DNA from: Melioribacteraceae bacterium
GTDB lineage: Bacteria; Bacteroidota; Ignavibacteria; Ignavibacteriales; Melioribacteraceae
DNA: 61,572 nt
Assembly: GCA_021740785.1 (NCBI GenBank)
Contig: JAIOZI010000025.1
Coordinates: 1 to 61,572, forward strand
Direction of reading: 5' to 3'
Shown in pieces: positions 1 through 7,993 of the stretch. The first letter of the stretch is position 1, and every line of letters starts with the position of its first letter. The notes under the pieces are model-generated. The model saw only the letters and a list, made by a program, of their open reading frames with translations. It was not told where the DNA came from and ran no database searches. The translations under genes were made by a program, and so were the position numbers.

Positions 1-137
1 GAAATTTTGGAATTCGTTATTTGAGTAAAATATTTTTCTTACAAATTGTCGGGGTTAATCCCGCAACATAAAATGTTTTAATAAAACATTTTATGAGCGG
101 CAACGGCAAAAAATTTATTTCCAATGAATTTTTTGGG
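1..137 (-). mobile_element. MITE-like repeat, copy A (cut by the window edge)
   Basis: This is the reverse complement of the first two thirds of a 216-bp repeat that is complete at 18927-19142 and 34057-34272. It is nearly identical to the copy at 34057 and retains the perfect AAAATGTTTTA/TAAAACATTTT hairpin. The element starts with CCCA on the minus strand, directly after TTTAT. It lies inside a RelE/HigB-type toxin gene and replaces that gene's last codons. The remaining part lies left of base 1, so the second target duplication cannot be seen. Confidence 0.85.
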
Positions 138-388
138 ATAAATGAATGAAGCATCATAATTCTCTTTTCAATTAATGTGCAAAAAAATACACGGGCAATT
201 CCTTCCTTACTTTTAACCCTTAGTTCGATTAAACCGTCTTCTAATAATTTAGTGTGGGGCATTCCTAAATTAGAACCAAATTCAAGCATCAAGTCTGTTA
301 GTCTTAAATATCTTGCTAACAGTCCTGATGGTAACGAAAGAATTTTCTTTTGAACTTCTGCGCTATAATATTTAATACTCCATTCCAC
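138..388 (-). pseudogene. HigB/Gp49-like toxin, 3' end destroyed by MITE copy A
   Basis: About 83 residues of a RelE/ParE-superfamily toxin of the phage-derived Gp49 (HigB-1) type remain. Family features are seen in order: a helical start (residues 1-35), then the strand pair around HTKLLEDGLIELRV and the RVFFC strand. The frame reaches MMLHSFI and then passes into repeat sequence. Intact relatives, including the one at 4966-5313, continue here with a basic KKTQKTP-type segment and a final helix. The frame stays open to base 17 but encodes repeat DNA. Such toxins cleave translated mRNA; this copy has lost its C-terminal basic motif and is probably dead. No antitoxin is visible, and it may lie beyond base 1. 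A cassette boundary (438-620) lies just upstream. Confidence 0.75.
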
Positions 389-437
389 AAATCGAATATA
401 ACAAATATGTTACATATTACAAAATCACTTTGGGGAA

Positions 438-620
438 GTATAACGACCTATATCTTTCACACCCTTTCAAAAATTGTGACAGCACGAGATATTTTTGAGT
501 AAATTCTTCCGGGGATATTTTTTTAGCTGCTATGTTCCGCAAACTTAATCGCTGCTGCTCTTTTAGAATATTTATTGATATCTGTTTCCCATCGTCTTTA
601 AAAAGAATTACTGGTTGTAC
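438..620 (-). other. attC-like cassette boundary L0 (sequence-conserved class B)
   Basis: On the minus strand this site opens with GTACAAC followed by CAGTAATTC, and closes with GAAAGATATAGGTC next to GTTATAC. Both ends match the boundary sites at 4552-4677 and 7336-7560. It sits between the stop codon of the ABC ATPase and the broken toxin. I could not pair its arms convincingly, and the outer bases do not match any cassette start further upstream, so it is probably an old, decayed site. Confidence 0.5.
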
Positions 621-632
621 ACCGTATATTAA

Positions 633-1376
633 TTACAGTGTATTTAATTTTAATTCCCCGATTTTCATATCTATTTGGCTGCCAACAATTTGCAGAAATA
701 TATTTTCAATTTCCTTTTTGTTTTTTGTGTTAACCCCATCAATTTTTGTTGCGTGTTTGTCATTAATCACCAGAATAGAATCACACATGTTTTCGACAAA
801 ATCTAAAATATGAGTTGAAAATATTATAGTTGTTCCTCGTTTCGACATTGTAATTAAAATTTTTTTCAGTGCAATTAAACTCATTGTATCAAGTCCAGAT
901 ACCGGTTCATCTAATAAAAGAATTTTGGGCGCTTGAACAAGCACTGATATTAACGCAATTTTTCGTTTCATTCCGTGTGAATAATCTCTTATTAATGAAT
1001 CCAACCGATCGTCTAAATTAAAAAGCTGAAAGAGCAGCTTAACATTTTGAGATACATCTGCAAAATGAATTTTCTTCATATCCAAAATGAATTTAATAAA
1101 TTCAAGACCCGTTAAAAATGAATATGTAAAAACCTGGTCGGGCAAAAACAATATATCGTCTCGATATTTATCAATGAACTCACAATTTGAAATTCCATCA
1201 ATAAGGATCTCTCCATCAAAATCCAGATTAGACATTATTGAATTTAGCAATGTTGTTTTTCCGGCACCGTTGGAGCCGATAATTCCCAGTAATTCTCCCT
1301 TCGGAACTTCGAAGTTTATGTTTTCTAATACATCTAATTTATCGTATGATTTGTTGAGATTTCTAATCTTCAGCAT
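633..1376 (-). CDS. ABC transporter ATP-binding protein
   Basis: This 247-residue nucleotide-binding subunit would power export or another membrane task of an ABC-2 type transporter. All core motifs are visible: Walker A GSNGAGKTT near residue 35, the signature YSHGMKRK near 133, Walker B KILLLDEP near 151, and the switch histidine in FSTHIL near 187. The length is normal for a stand-alone ATPase. Its start overlaps the end of the permease gene by a few bases, so the two are translationally coupled and form one complex. The substrate cannot be told. It lies in the accessory region, followed by a cassette boundary. Confidence 0.92.
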   Translation of the reverse strand: MLKIRNLNKSYDKLDVLENINFEVPKGELLGIIGSNGAGKTTLLNSIMSNLDFDGEILIDGISNCEFIDKYRDDILFLPDQVFTYSFLTGLEFIKFILDMKKIHFADVSQNVKLLFQLFNLDDRLDSLIRDYSHGMKRKIALISVLVQAPKILLLDEPVSGLDTMSLIALKKILITMSKRGTTIIFSTHILDFVENMCDSILVINDKHATKIDGVNTKNKKEIENIFLQIVGSQIDMKIGELKLNTL

Positions 1377-2383
1377 TTAATCCTTCTATAACTTTTATAA
1401 ACAAAGTATGGTATTGTAATTGGTATTAAAATCATCAAAAATATTAGTGTCCTTGAAAGTTCCTCCTCCTGATATGCAATTCTTATCAATAATACATACA
1501 AAAGTAAAATTATAAACAACGTAACTGAAATTGCTATAGGAAGAAATGCTATTTGAGATAAAAGAACACTATATAACAAAACGATAACCGTAAAATATGT
1601 AAGGAATAGAATCAGCCAAAAAAGGAACTCACCTTTTAAAATAAAGAATCCTTTACAAGGCATTGATTCAATCAGTTTTATATTGTTTGATGTAGAATAA
1701 TTGATAATAAACGACAGAAAAATTAAATTCTGCAGAAGTAATGCCCAAATAAAAAAATCGGTTTTCTCATTATTTACTATAAAGAGCATTAATACTATGT
1801 TCATTAGGCTTGCATTTAAGATTATTCGAAAAATAGATTTTTTGTTTTCTCTCCAAAGACAAATAAACTCTCGCAGTAAAATTCCACGAACAGGAAATAA
1901 GTTGATGTTTGATATTTGTGAATCCCACCAATTGTTGCTTTTCGAAACAGTGTAGTTGAAATTTATTTTTAGCGTGAAATACGGAAGCATGATACTAAAA
2001 ACAAGCAATAACAATACTTGGATAAAAACTATTAATGGAACCGGGATTTTTCCAAAATGAGGAATAATTCCAAGTAATAATATCATTGAAAAAACTGTTA
2101 AAGAGAGAACGGAAAGTAGAACTTGCTTAGAAACAAACAAATCCTTTTTATCAAACATCACCAATAGTAAGCTGTCTTCTTTTGTGATGAAACCTAAATA
2201 TTTACTTGCGATAAAAATCGGAAGAATTAGAGTAAAAATAATACTAACCAATTGTGAATTTAGGCTTGATTGTTCACCGAAATAAATGCTGAAAGTTGGA
2301 ATGGTTAATAAGAGAAAAACGATAAGAAAAATTAAAAGAATCTTGTTTTCCTTGAACAATAACCAGTTTTTAAGTAATCTCAA
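1370..2383 (-). CDS. ABC-2 type transporter permease
   Basis: This is a 337-residue integral membrane protein with about nine to ten hydrophobic segments, beginning at residues 13-33. The first gene of a two-gene operon, it overlaps the ATPase gene, which identifies it as the membrane partner. A charged cytoplasmic stretch near residues 155-190, with the WRENKKS segment, is typical of permeases in this group. The start is TTG (MRLLKNW); no good ribosome binding site is visible, and an internal start cannot be excluded. The substrate is unknown; relatives export drugs, peptides or lipids. Confidence 0.8.
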   Translation of the reverse strand: MRLLKNWLLFKENKILLIFLIVFLLLTIPTFSIYFGEQSSLNSQLVSIIFTLILPIFIASKYLGFITKEDSLLLVMFDKKDLFVSKQVLLSVLSLTVFSMILLLGIIPHFGKIPVPLIVFIQVLLLLVFSIMLPYFTLKINFNYTVSKSNNWWDSQISNINLFPVRGILLREFICLWRENKKSIFRIILNASLMNIVLMLFIVNNEKTDFFIWALLLQNLIFLSFIINYSTSNNIKLIESMPCKGFFILKGEFLFWLILFLTYFTVIVLLYSVLLSQIAFLPIAISVTLFIILLLYVLLIRIAYQEEELSRTLIFLMILIPITIPYFVYKSYRRIKC

Positions 2384-2444
2384 GTGGTTCTTTATTATTG
2401 AAAAAGTAATATGTAGTGTTTTGTTTTTCAGTTATGTTCTATTC

Positions 2445-2686
2445 TTATTGTCCCTTTCGAAGAAACCCAATATTCTGAATATGTCTCCGGAAAAAATGAC
2501 TCTAATTTACCAAACATCATCTGTATTCTTTAATTTCTTGAAATATTACCTTGGAACAAACGACAACTCTTCAGATAATTCTAAAACCCAGGTTATTTTC
2601 TGAGCTTGTTTACCATTTAAAGAATAAAGAAAATCAATTACCGGATATTTTCCGGTCTCCATTTTATAAAAATCGACTTCTGGTAT
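2445..2686 (-). pseudogene. Decayed second copy of the HigB-type toxin
   Basis: This stretch is clearly homologous along its length to the intact toxin gene at 4966-5313. Reading in the matching frame, the start codon has changed from ATG to ATA. A glutamine codon after VPR has become TAA, and a glutamate codon after the NTDD-VW segment has also become TAA. The reading ends after GFFERDN, without the C-terminal basic motif. The upstream operator is also damaged: the right arm TGCTAAC remains at 2706-2712, but the left arm (2695-2701) has two changes. No antitoxin gene follows. It lies just upstream of the ABC permease on the same strand. Confidence 0.85.
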
Positions 2687-2898
2687 ATCATAAAATTATC
2701 ATTAATGCTAACCTATTTCAACAGAAAACTTGATCCCAAAAAATTCATCGGAAATAAACTTATTTACCGAAGAGTAGATTTCAAATGGGAAATACAAGTT
2801 AAAGATTCTTATCTAAGTGGTCTGCAAATTAGATTTTAAGTTGATCTAACGACTCCAAGAAAAAGAACAATTCACATAATCACGGTGAGCTAAAACTT

Positions 2899-4455
2899 TT
2901 ATTTATATCCCGCCCAATTTCCATATACATCTATTCTCCAATTTGAGGGAATATTTTTCAATCTGTAGAACTCGATCGTTTCAAAAGAGACGAGGTCGGA
3001 AAAATTATCTTCGACCGGAATCAAATTTCGCATAAATGTGTACTTTGTTGTTTCTGATCCGTCAAGTTTCCCCGCTTTATCTTTGTAAATATCCGTATAT
3101 CCGCTCACAGCATTTAGTACAAAAACATTTTCATATTTTTCAAAATCTTCGACATTAAATGAACTGATAACTCCGGCACGAGTATTAAAATGCCAGATGC
3201 AGACATGGTCAGCCCCTGTCTGTGTTAGTACCAAATCATTTTTATCGAAGTTATACATTTTCTTTAATTCAATCAGTCCGGAATAAATATCTTTTTGCTT
3301 TTGAGAGTTTACTTTCATCCCGATATATTCACCCAGAGCCATCATTAAAAGTACAGTCGTTATAATCACAATTACACTTCGCTTCATCCAGAATTTAATT
3401 TTCCAATACTTCTCAAGAAATAGAATAATGATCAATAACGGAACAGGAGCAAACAACAGCATTCTTACCGTGACATCAGGACCGAAGATCGGCATAAGGA
3501 GGAACAACAAAAACAATATAGAAGAAAGCCAAATTATTCTGTCTGCTCTATTTAGATCAAAGCTCAACTTGCAAAATTGACGACACAACAAATATGCGGC
3601 AAGCATCAAAATTCCGAGTACACTTAATTCAAAAAATACTTCACCGAAAATGAGTTCACCCAAAAATATCTTACCGGTTGCTGAATTCCGCAAAGTCGAT
3701 TTCAAATAAAACGTGATTCGCTCAACTCTTGAGGGATCGAATAAATAGATGACTGAACCGGCTGTAAGAATAAATAAAATTAATCCGCCGCCGACTTTGA
3801 ATAACCCGGAAAGCTTTCTCTCAATAGCTGCAGAAGCGATTATCATAGAAGTGATTAACATAAGCAGTGCCGCTAGAGTGCCGAAATGAGAAAGCGTGAT
3901 AAATAGAATAAATATTATGAGAATTAGTCCGTCTTTTTTAGTTTTAACGGACAGAAATTTATAAGAATAATAAATGAATCCTATCAATAATAAAATCCCG
4001 AACATATTCTTCTGCAGATATTCGGGCATATGAAGCAGGCTAAGGGGAAGAAACCCGCTGCAAAAGATAAGCAGCAATTGATTTCTAGAAGGTATTTCTC
4101 TGTCATTTAACCTAACGACGATGAGGTAAACTAAAATCGGAATAAGAACAGGAATGACCGTCATATATATTCGGGTGGAATAGATGATGGAAGTCTCCCG
4201 GGCAAATCCAAATAACTCAAGAAAATATGCCAATGCAGAATAAATGTAAAACAGAAGCGGTAGATCATTAAACGCAAGATTTCCCGAGTCCATTAGTTCT
4301 CTTACTTGTACGAAATAATAGTACACGTGATTAAGCCAGCCGAAAAACTGATGTGAAGGATCTCGGAGTGCAATCACTCTCGCAAGAAGAGCAAATGAGA
4401 TTATTAATGTTAAAGCAAATCTTGGATTTGAAAGCGTGATGTATTTTCTATTCAA
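2899..4455 (-). CDS. Polytopic membrane protein, GT-C glycosyltransferase-like
   Basis: The 518-residue protein has about ten to twelve hydrophobic segments in its first 385 residues, followed by a soluble tail of about 130 residues. The N-terminal loop carrying RDPSHQFFGW after the first segment, and the overall plan, resemble lipid-linked-sugar transferases of the GT-C fold. No signature is strong enough to name a family. The start is TTG (MNRKYITL). It is a single gene between a cassette boundary (4552-4677) and the toxin remnant, and no matching cassette end was found after its stop. A wzy-like polymerase or another sugar-processing membrane enzyme is an alternative. Confidence 0.55.
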   Translation of the reverse strand: MNRKYITLSNPRFALTLIISFALLARVIALRDPSHQFFGWLNHVYYYFVQVRELMDSGNLAFNDLPLLFYIYSALAYFLELFGFARETSIIYSTRIYMTVIPVLIPILVYLIVVRLNDREIPSRNQLLLIFCSGFLPLSLLHMPEYLQKNMFGILLLIGFIYYSYKFLSVKTKKDGLILIIFILFITLSHFGTLAALLMLITSMIIASAAIERKLSGLFKVGGGLILFILTAGSVIYLFDPSRVERITFYLKSTLRNSATGKIFLGELIFGEVFFELSVLGILMLAAYLLCRQFCKLSFDLNRADRIIWLSSILFLLFLLMPIFGPDVTVRMLLFAPVPLLIIILFLEKYWKIKFWMKRSVIVIITTVLLMMALGEYIGMKVNSQKQKDIYSGLIELKKMYNFDKNDLVLTQTGADHVCIWHFNTRAGVISSFNVEDFEKYENVFVLNAVSGYTDIYKDKAGKLDGSETTKYTFMRNLIPVEDNFSDLVSFETIEFYRLKNIPSNWRIDVYGNWAGYK

Positions 4456-4551
4456 TAATTGCTACTCACTTAAATATATACTTAGGATAGGAATAACGTT
4501 GAAATGGTTACAACATAATGACAATATTGCATTATTAGTTATTTATAAAAA

Positions 4552-4677
4552 GCTTAACGATTACTATCTTTCACCACCTACTGCGTCCGGCAGATTGCGG
4601 CATCCTTATGCCTCTTTATCAATATTTATTTTCATCAACTTTGCGTTGACTTTAATCGGAATAACTGGTTATATGCG
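4552..4677 (-). other. attC-like cassette boundary L6, class B
   Basis: On the minus strand the site opens with CGCATATAAC right after the antitoxin gene and ends with TAGTAATC-GTTAAGC. The opening 10 bases are the exact reverse complement of the 10 bases that begin this cassette (5374-5383), the rule that defines integron cassettes. Both ends share sequence with the sites at 438-620 and 7336-7560. The arms do not pair well, unlike the class A sites at 57247-60190. Confidence 0.65.
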
Positions 4678-4690
4678 ATGATTATTAGAA

Positions 4691-4966
4691 CTACACGACT
4701 TCTATATTTATTCTTCTTCCTAAAGTTTTTGCATAACGACGAAGAGTTGATAATCTAATATCTTCTGAATGGTTTTCTATTCTTGAAATGACTGACTTTT
4801 TTGTATTTAATTTGTCTGCTAATTCTTCTTGGGTCATTCCAGATTCTTCTCGCAACTGTTTTAATAAAACACCTATCTTAAAATTTTGATAACCGATATC
4901 ATAATTTTGTGAAAACTCTTTGTCTTCTTTTTTCCTTTTTACGATATATTTCTTCAAATCACTCAT
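4691..4966 (-). CDS. HTH-XRE antitoxin (HigA-like)
   Basis: This 91-residue protein has a Cro/C1-type helix-turn-helix at about residues 30-82. The segment MTQEELADKLN and the recognition helix KKSVISRIEN are clear. It should neutralise the toxin encoded just upstream and repress the operon by binding the palindrome at 5322-5339. Its start overlaps the toxin stop codon by one base (TAATG), so the two are coupled. Toxin-first order is typical of the HigBA group. The pair occupies one integron-like cassette on its own. Confidence 0.92.
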   Translation of the reverse strand: MSDLKKYIVKRKKEDKEFSQNYDIGYQNFKIGVLLKQLREESGMTQEELADKLNTKKSVISRIENHSEDIRLSTLRRYAKTLGRRINIEVV

Positions 4967-5313
4967 TACTTTTTCCTTTCATAATAATTTCTTTTTCTTT
5001 CTTCAGCCAATTTAATTTCACTTTGCGGAGTTTTTTGAGATTTTTTAATAAATCCATTAGTTAGGATAAAATTATTATTCCTTTCGAAGAAACCTAATAT
5101 TCTGAATATGTCTCCGGAAAAAATGATTCTAATTTCCCAAATATCATCTGTATTCTTTAATTTCTTGAAATATTGCCTTGGAACAACTGACATCTCTTCA
5201 AATAATTCAAAAACCCAAGTTATCTTCTGGGCTTGTTTACCATTTAAAGAATCAAGAAATTCAATAACCGGATATTTTCCGGATTCTGATTGATAAAAAT
5301 TAACTTCTGGCAT
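4966..5313 (-). CDS. HigB/Gp49-like type II toxin
   Basis: This 115-residue member of the RelE/ParE superfamily, phage-derived Gp49 type, is probably a ribosome-dependent mRNA interferase. Visible features are the N-terminal strand MPEVNFYQSESGKYPV, the strand around DDIWEIRIIFSG, the GFFER turn and the conserved basic C-terminal segment FIKKSQKTP, which contributes to the active site in relatives. The length is normal. It is first in a two-gene operon with the HTH antitoxin. A palindromic operator lies nine bases upstream of its ATG. A decayed copy is at 2445-2686, and a third, more distant toxin at 138-388 is broken. Confidence 0.9.
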   Translation of the reverse strand: MPEVNFYQSESGKYPVIEFLDSLNGKQAQKITWVFELFEEMSVVPRQYFKKLKNTDDIWEIRIIFSGDIFRILGFFERNNNFILTNGFIKKSQKTPQSEIKLAEERKRNYYERKK

Positions 5314-5321
5314 ATCGTAAA

Positions 5322-5339
5322 GTTAGCACTAATGCTAAC
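5322..5339 (-). promoter_or_regulatory. Operator palindrome of the toxin-antitoxin operon
   Basis: The sequence GTTAGCA-CTAA-TGCTAAC has perfect 7-bp arms around a 4-base spacer, just upstream of the toxin start. This is the expected place and size for an HTH-XRE antitoxin binding site. The dead toxin copy at 2445-2686 keeps only the right arm intact, as expected for a site no longer under selection. Confidence 0.7.
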
Positions 5340-5374
5340 CTATTTCAACAGAATATTTTAAGAATTTTTCGAAC

Positions 5375-5745
5375 GCATATAACGATTTCTACCTTTCACC
5401 CTCTGCTGCGTCAGGCAGATATCGGATTACGTAGGGCAGGTCTGAAAAAAAATGTAATTACAGATCATATTTATAGCGTGCCCTTTTTCTCCGGACTTTA
5501 TTTTAGTTTCTTAAAAAAGATAAGGAGTCCATTTTACGAACACCACAATTAAAGAAGAAATAAGCACTATGTACGTAACAAAATAATAATCGGGATTGAC
5601 CCGGCAAAGCGTAATTATCTCCAAAGGAGTCCTTCGGACAAGCAATGGTTATCAGTAAACCAATCAAAACATACGCTTTGTTTTAATGCTCTTTGAAACT
5701 TCTCTGTATTTTATAGTTGATTTTTAACACAGTACCTGGTTATGT
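5375..5745 (-). other. attC-like cassette boundary L5 (long, partly decayed)
   Basis: On the minus strand this region opens with ACATAACCAGG downstream of the FkbM gene and ends with GGTAGAAATC-GTTATATGC, where the toxin-antitoxin cassette begins. The terminal part matches the class B ends of L0, L3 and L6. Apart from small hairpins around 5600-5650 I see no gene in these 370 bases. The opening does not match the start of the FkbM cassette (GTTAGCC), so at least one rearrangement has happened here. Confidence 0.5.
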
Positions 5746-5784
5746 ATATTATTTTATCTACATACTATTCTTAGTAGAAACAAT

Positions 5785-6480
5785 CTACTTAAAAATCTTA
5801 TTCAGACCTGCATCGCCGATATATTCATAGTTAAGACTTTGTAAATAAGCTTCATCATAGGACTCAACAATTAATACTGGTTTATATTTTTTTAATATTC
5901 TTTCCGCACCTTTCAAAACATCCATTTCCGTTCTTTCTGTATCAAGATGAATCACTGAAATTTCTTCATCTATTACTTCATCTAATGATTTTACATCAAC
6001 TAATTGGTCTCCATTTTCTGATAAATAACTAGCTCCACCTAAATTTTTATTGCCGTCTTTAGTTTTCAGTTTCATTTGGGAATTTGTTTTTCCTAATGCA
6101 TAATTATATAAAATAATATTATCCAATTTATTAAGCTTAATAGTTATTTGTGCTGCTAAAAAACTTTCTTGGTTCGGCTCAAATGCATATACTTTGTAAG
6201 GTAAAGCTGGGAAAAAATCTCCATAGAACGCTCCAGCGTGAATTATTGCTCCACCTTTGTAATAATTTTTGATCGCATCAATGGTTTCTTGTTCATAAAC
6301 TTTGCCCGATAAAATTGTTTGAGGACTGTTTCTTTTAATAACATTCGTTGGGATACAATAAGCACCATATTTATTATACGCAATTAAGTAGCCGGTTGTA
6401 TTATTAGGTGGTTTTTTAAACCTAGGTTTTGTTCTATAAAAATATTTCTTTTTTAATCTAGCCAACATAATATTCACCAT
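5785..6480 (-). CDS. FkbM family methyltransferase
   Basis: This SAM-dependent methyltransferase of the FkbM type has about 231 residues from the chosen start. Relatives O-methylate sugars, lipids or antibiotics. Family features in order are: the SAM-binding turn GAIIHAGAFYGDFF, the acidic strand end VYAFEPNQESF, the NLGGAS segment, VKSLDEV, and the typical VIHLDTERTEMDVLKGAE stretch followed by a PVLIVES strand. The open frame extends 26 codons further up into the cassette boundary. The ATG at 6478-6480 (MVNIML) lies 15 bases after the cassette start GTTAGCC, so I prefer it. It is the only gene of its cassette, and the acceptor is unknown. Confidence 0.85.
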   Translation of the reverse strand: MVNIMLARLKKKYFYRTKPRFKKPPNNTTGYLIAYNKYGAYCIPTNVIKRNSPQTILSGKVYEQETIDAIKNYYKGGAIIHAGAFYGDFFPALPYKVYAFEPNQESFLAAQITIKLNKLDNIILYNYALGKTNSQMKLKTKDGNKNLGGASYLSENGDQLVDVKSLDEVIDEEISVIHLDTERTEMDVLKGAERILKKYKPVLIVESYDEAYLQSLNYEYIGDAGLNKIFK

Positions 6481-6495
6481 TTTTATTTTTTTTAC

Positions 6496-6748
6496 GGCTA
6501 ACGTTGTTGCAAAAAACCGGCTTGTCTCGACGTTTTTTGTCGGGGCGCCCCAGAACAAGAATGCCGATTAGTTGAAACAACATTTATTATTTATAAAATA
6601 TTTTTTTGAACAAACTATCTAAAAGAGCAACTCAACTTTGCCAACAAAACTTTAAAATTACACAAACCTGTCCGCCGAAGCAAATTCTTTTAGCGTAGGC
6701 GGGAATACCGAACAGTTTAAAGCAGTCGGCTTGTAAAACTTGTTAGTT
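6496..6748 (-). other. attC site L4 (class A-like)
   Basis: On the minus strand the site opens with GCAAACTAAC just after the barrel gene and ends with GTTAGCC before the FkbM gene. The opening is the exact reverse complement of the 10 bases that start the barrel cassette (7333-7342). The arm TTTTA-C-AAGCCG-A-CTGC shows the extrahelical C and A seen in the right array. The opposite arm matches only partly (AACCGG), suggesting decay. There are no genes inside. Confidence 0.6.
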
Positions 6749-6753
6749 TGCTT

Positions 6754-7308
6754 TTAATATATGAATATGTTTATTCCAACACCAAACATGATGATATTGC
6801 TTTTAATGTCTAAATCCTTGTAATAACTTTTATAACTATCCGGTAAAGTTTTACGATCTATTCTGTAACTTATTGCTGTCTCAAGCGCAACGCTTTTTGT
6901 TAGAAAATATGCAACTCCACCGCTAAAAATATACTGATTACCATTAAATGTATCATCATTGCTAGAATTGAATGATTTCGTATAAGAATATCCCACTGAA
7001 ATGAAAGGATAGAATTTCTCTAGGCTGAAATAATATCTTAAACTTGGGCCAATCCCATAATTTGTTGAGCTTGCACCATTCGATCTTCTTTCATAGTTCA
7101 CAGCTAATCCTAGAGACAAATTGTCAACTAAGAAATAACTTGCTTGAGGATTTATACTAAGAATGCTGAGAGTTGGAGCTGAATTTTCATAGCTCTGACT
7201 TGAAAAAGACAGATTACCATTAAGATTGATTGTTCCTTTTGAAATTGGAGATTGTGCCGTTACCGAAACTGATAAGAATAAAACGAAAAATAATGTTACT
7301 GATTTCAT
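6754..7308 (-). CDS. Outer-membrane beta-barrel protein
   Basis: The 184-residue protein has a clear signal peptide (MKSVTLFFVLFLSVSVTAQ, cut near residue 19). After it come about eight alternating amphipathic strands rich in aromatic residues, ending in a terminal aromatic, GVGINIFIY. This plan matches the small porin-like/OmpW-type barrels annotated as outer membrane protein beta-barrel domain. A good ribosome binding site (AGGGGG) precedes the ATG. It stands alone in its cassette. No ligand can be proposed. Confidence 0.8.
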   Translation of the reverse strand: MKSVTLFFVLFLSVSVTAQSPISKGTINLNGNLSFSSQSYENSAPTLSILSINPQASYFLVDNLSLGLAVNYERRSNGASSTNYGIGPSLRYYFSLEKFYPFISVGYSYTKSFNSSNDDTFNGNQYIFSGGVAYFLTKSVALETAISYRIDRKTLPDSYKSYYKDLDIKSNIIMFGVGINIFIY

Positions 7309-7335
7309 TGTGAACCCCCTATGATTATTGATGCA

Positions 7336-7560
7336 AACTAACGAATTCTATCTTTCGCACCCTACCTCCGGCAGCTGCCGGACTTAGAAGGGCATGCCTA
7401 ATAAAAAATTTGTATTTACACACCATATTTTTGGTGAGCCAATTTACCATCAAAATATATTTTGATTTGCAAAGTACCGCAAATGTAACCACTGCAGCCC
7501 TTTTACAAAATTTATTTCTGGCTGCTAACTGTTGAGTTTAATTGGGATAACTTGTTAGGC
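7336..7560 (-). other. attC-like cassette boundary L3, class B
   Basis: On the minus strand the site opens with AATGCCTAAC, the exact reverse complement of the start of the cassette it closes (9002-9011). It ends with GATAGAATTC-GTTAGTT. Its left part shares AGTTAT-CC-ATTAAA-TCAAC with L6. Inside are a CCGGCAGCTGCCGG palindrome near 7372 and no coding frame. Confidence 0.65.
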
Positions 7561-7564
7561 ATTG

Positions 7565-7993
7565 TTACTTATTTATGAATCTTGATGCAACTTTTGATAA
7601 TCCTGGGATTGAATCGTTAACCCCAACAACTTTAACTGAATCTAAAAAAGAAGTATTAGAATTATCACATAGCATTGTCCTTTCATTGATATAGTATAGA
7701 GCTATTACAAAAGCGTTTTTATTTGAAACAAAATAATGGTAGTCTGCATTTTTAACTTTCTTAGAAAAACCAATTGAAGACGGTTTCTCATTTTTAGTTA
7801 TGAACGTTAGATAAGAATCATAAGTGAGGTTTGATAAATCACTGTTATACTCGAAATATAAATCTCCAGCGACTCTATTATTTTCTGACGCAAGGTCGCT
7901 AATAAAATCTTGATCAATCTCTCGGTTAATATCTTTTGAGCAAGAACACGCACATATAGATAAGGATATAATTGCAAAAACAATGAATCTCAT
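7565..7993 (-). CDS. Small lipoprotein, unknown function
   Basis: About 142 residues. The start MRFIVFAIISLSICACSCSK forms a lipoprotein signal peptide with cysteines in the lipobox area near residues 14-17. The rest is soluble and hydrophilic, with no family I recognise. The chosen ATG overlaps the stop codon of the phospholipase-like gene (ATGA), with GGGGG placed as a ribosome binding site. A start four codons upstream is possible but less likely. Coupling to the neighbouring gene and shared cassette suggest that the two proteins work together. Confidence 0.75.
   Translation of the reverse strand: MRFIVFAIISLSICACSCSKDINREIDQDFISDLASENNRVAGDLYFEYNSDLSNLTYDSYLTFITKNEKPSSIGFSKKVKNADYHYFVSNKNAFVIALYYINERTMLCDNSNTSFLDSVKVVGVNDSIPGLSKVASRFINK

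Noticed and set aside
2735-2795. Short stretch resembling the start and end of the MITE (CCCAAAAAATTCATCGG and AGATTTCAAATGGGAAAT).
   Set aside because: It could be an internally deleted copy, but only about 24 bases match well and there is no clear target duplication, so I did not annotate it.
2890-4560. GT-C-like gene as a complete integron cassette.
   Set aside because: It starts after a core site (GTTAAGC) but no matching reverse complement was found after its stop, so the cassette boundary is unsupported.
4436-4681. 81-codon plus-strand frame.
   Set aside because: It lies mainly across cassette boundary L6 and the start of the GT-C-like gene on the other strand; no coding character.
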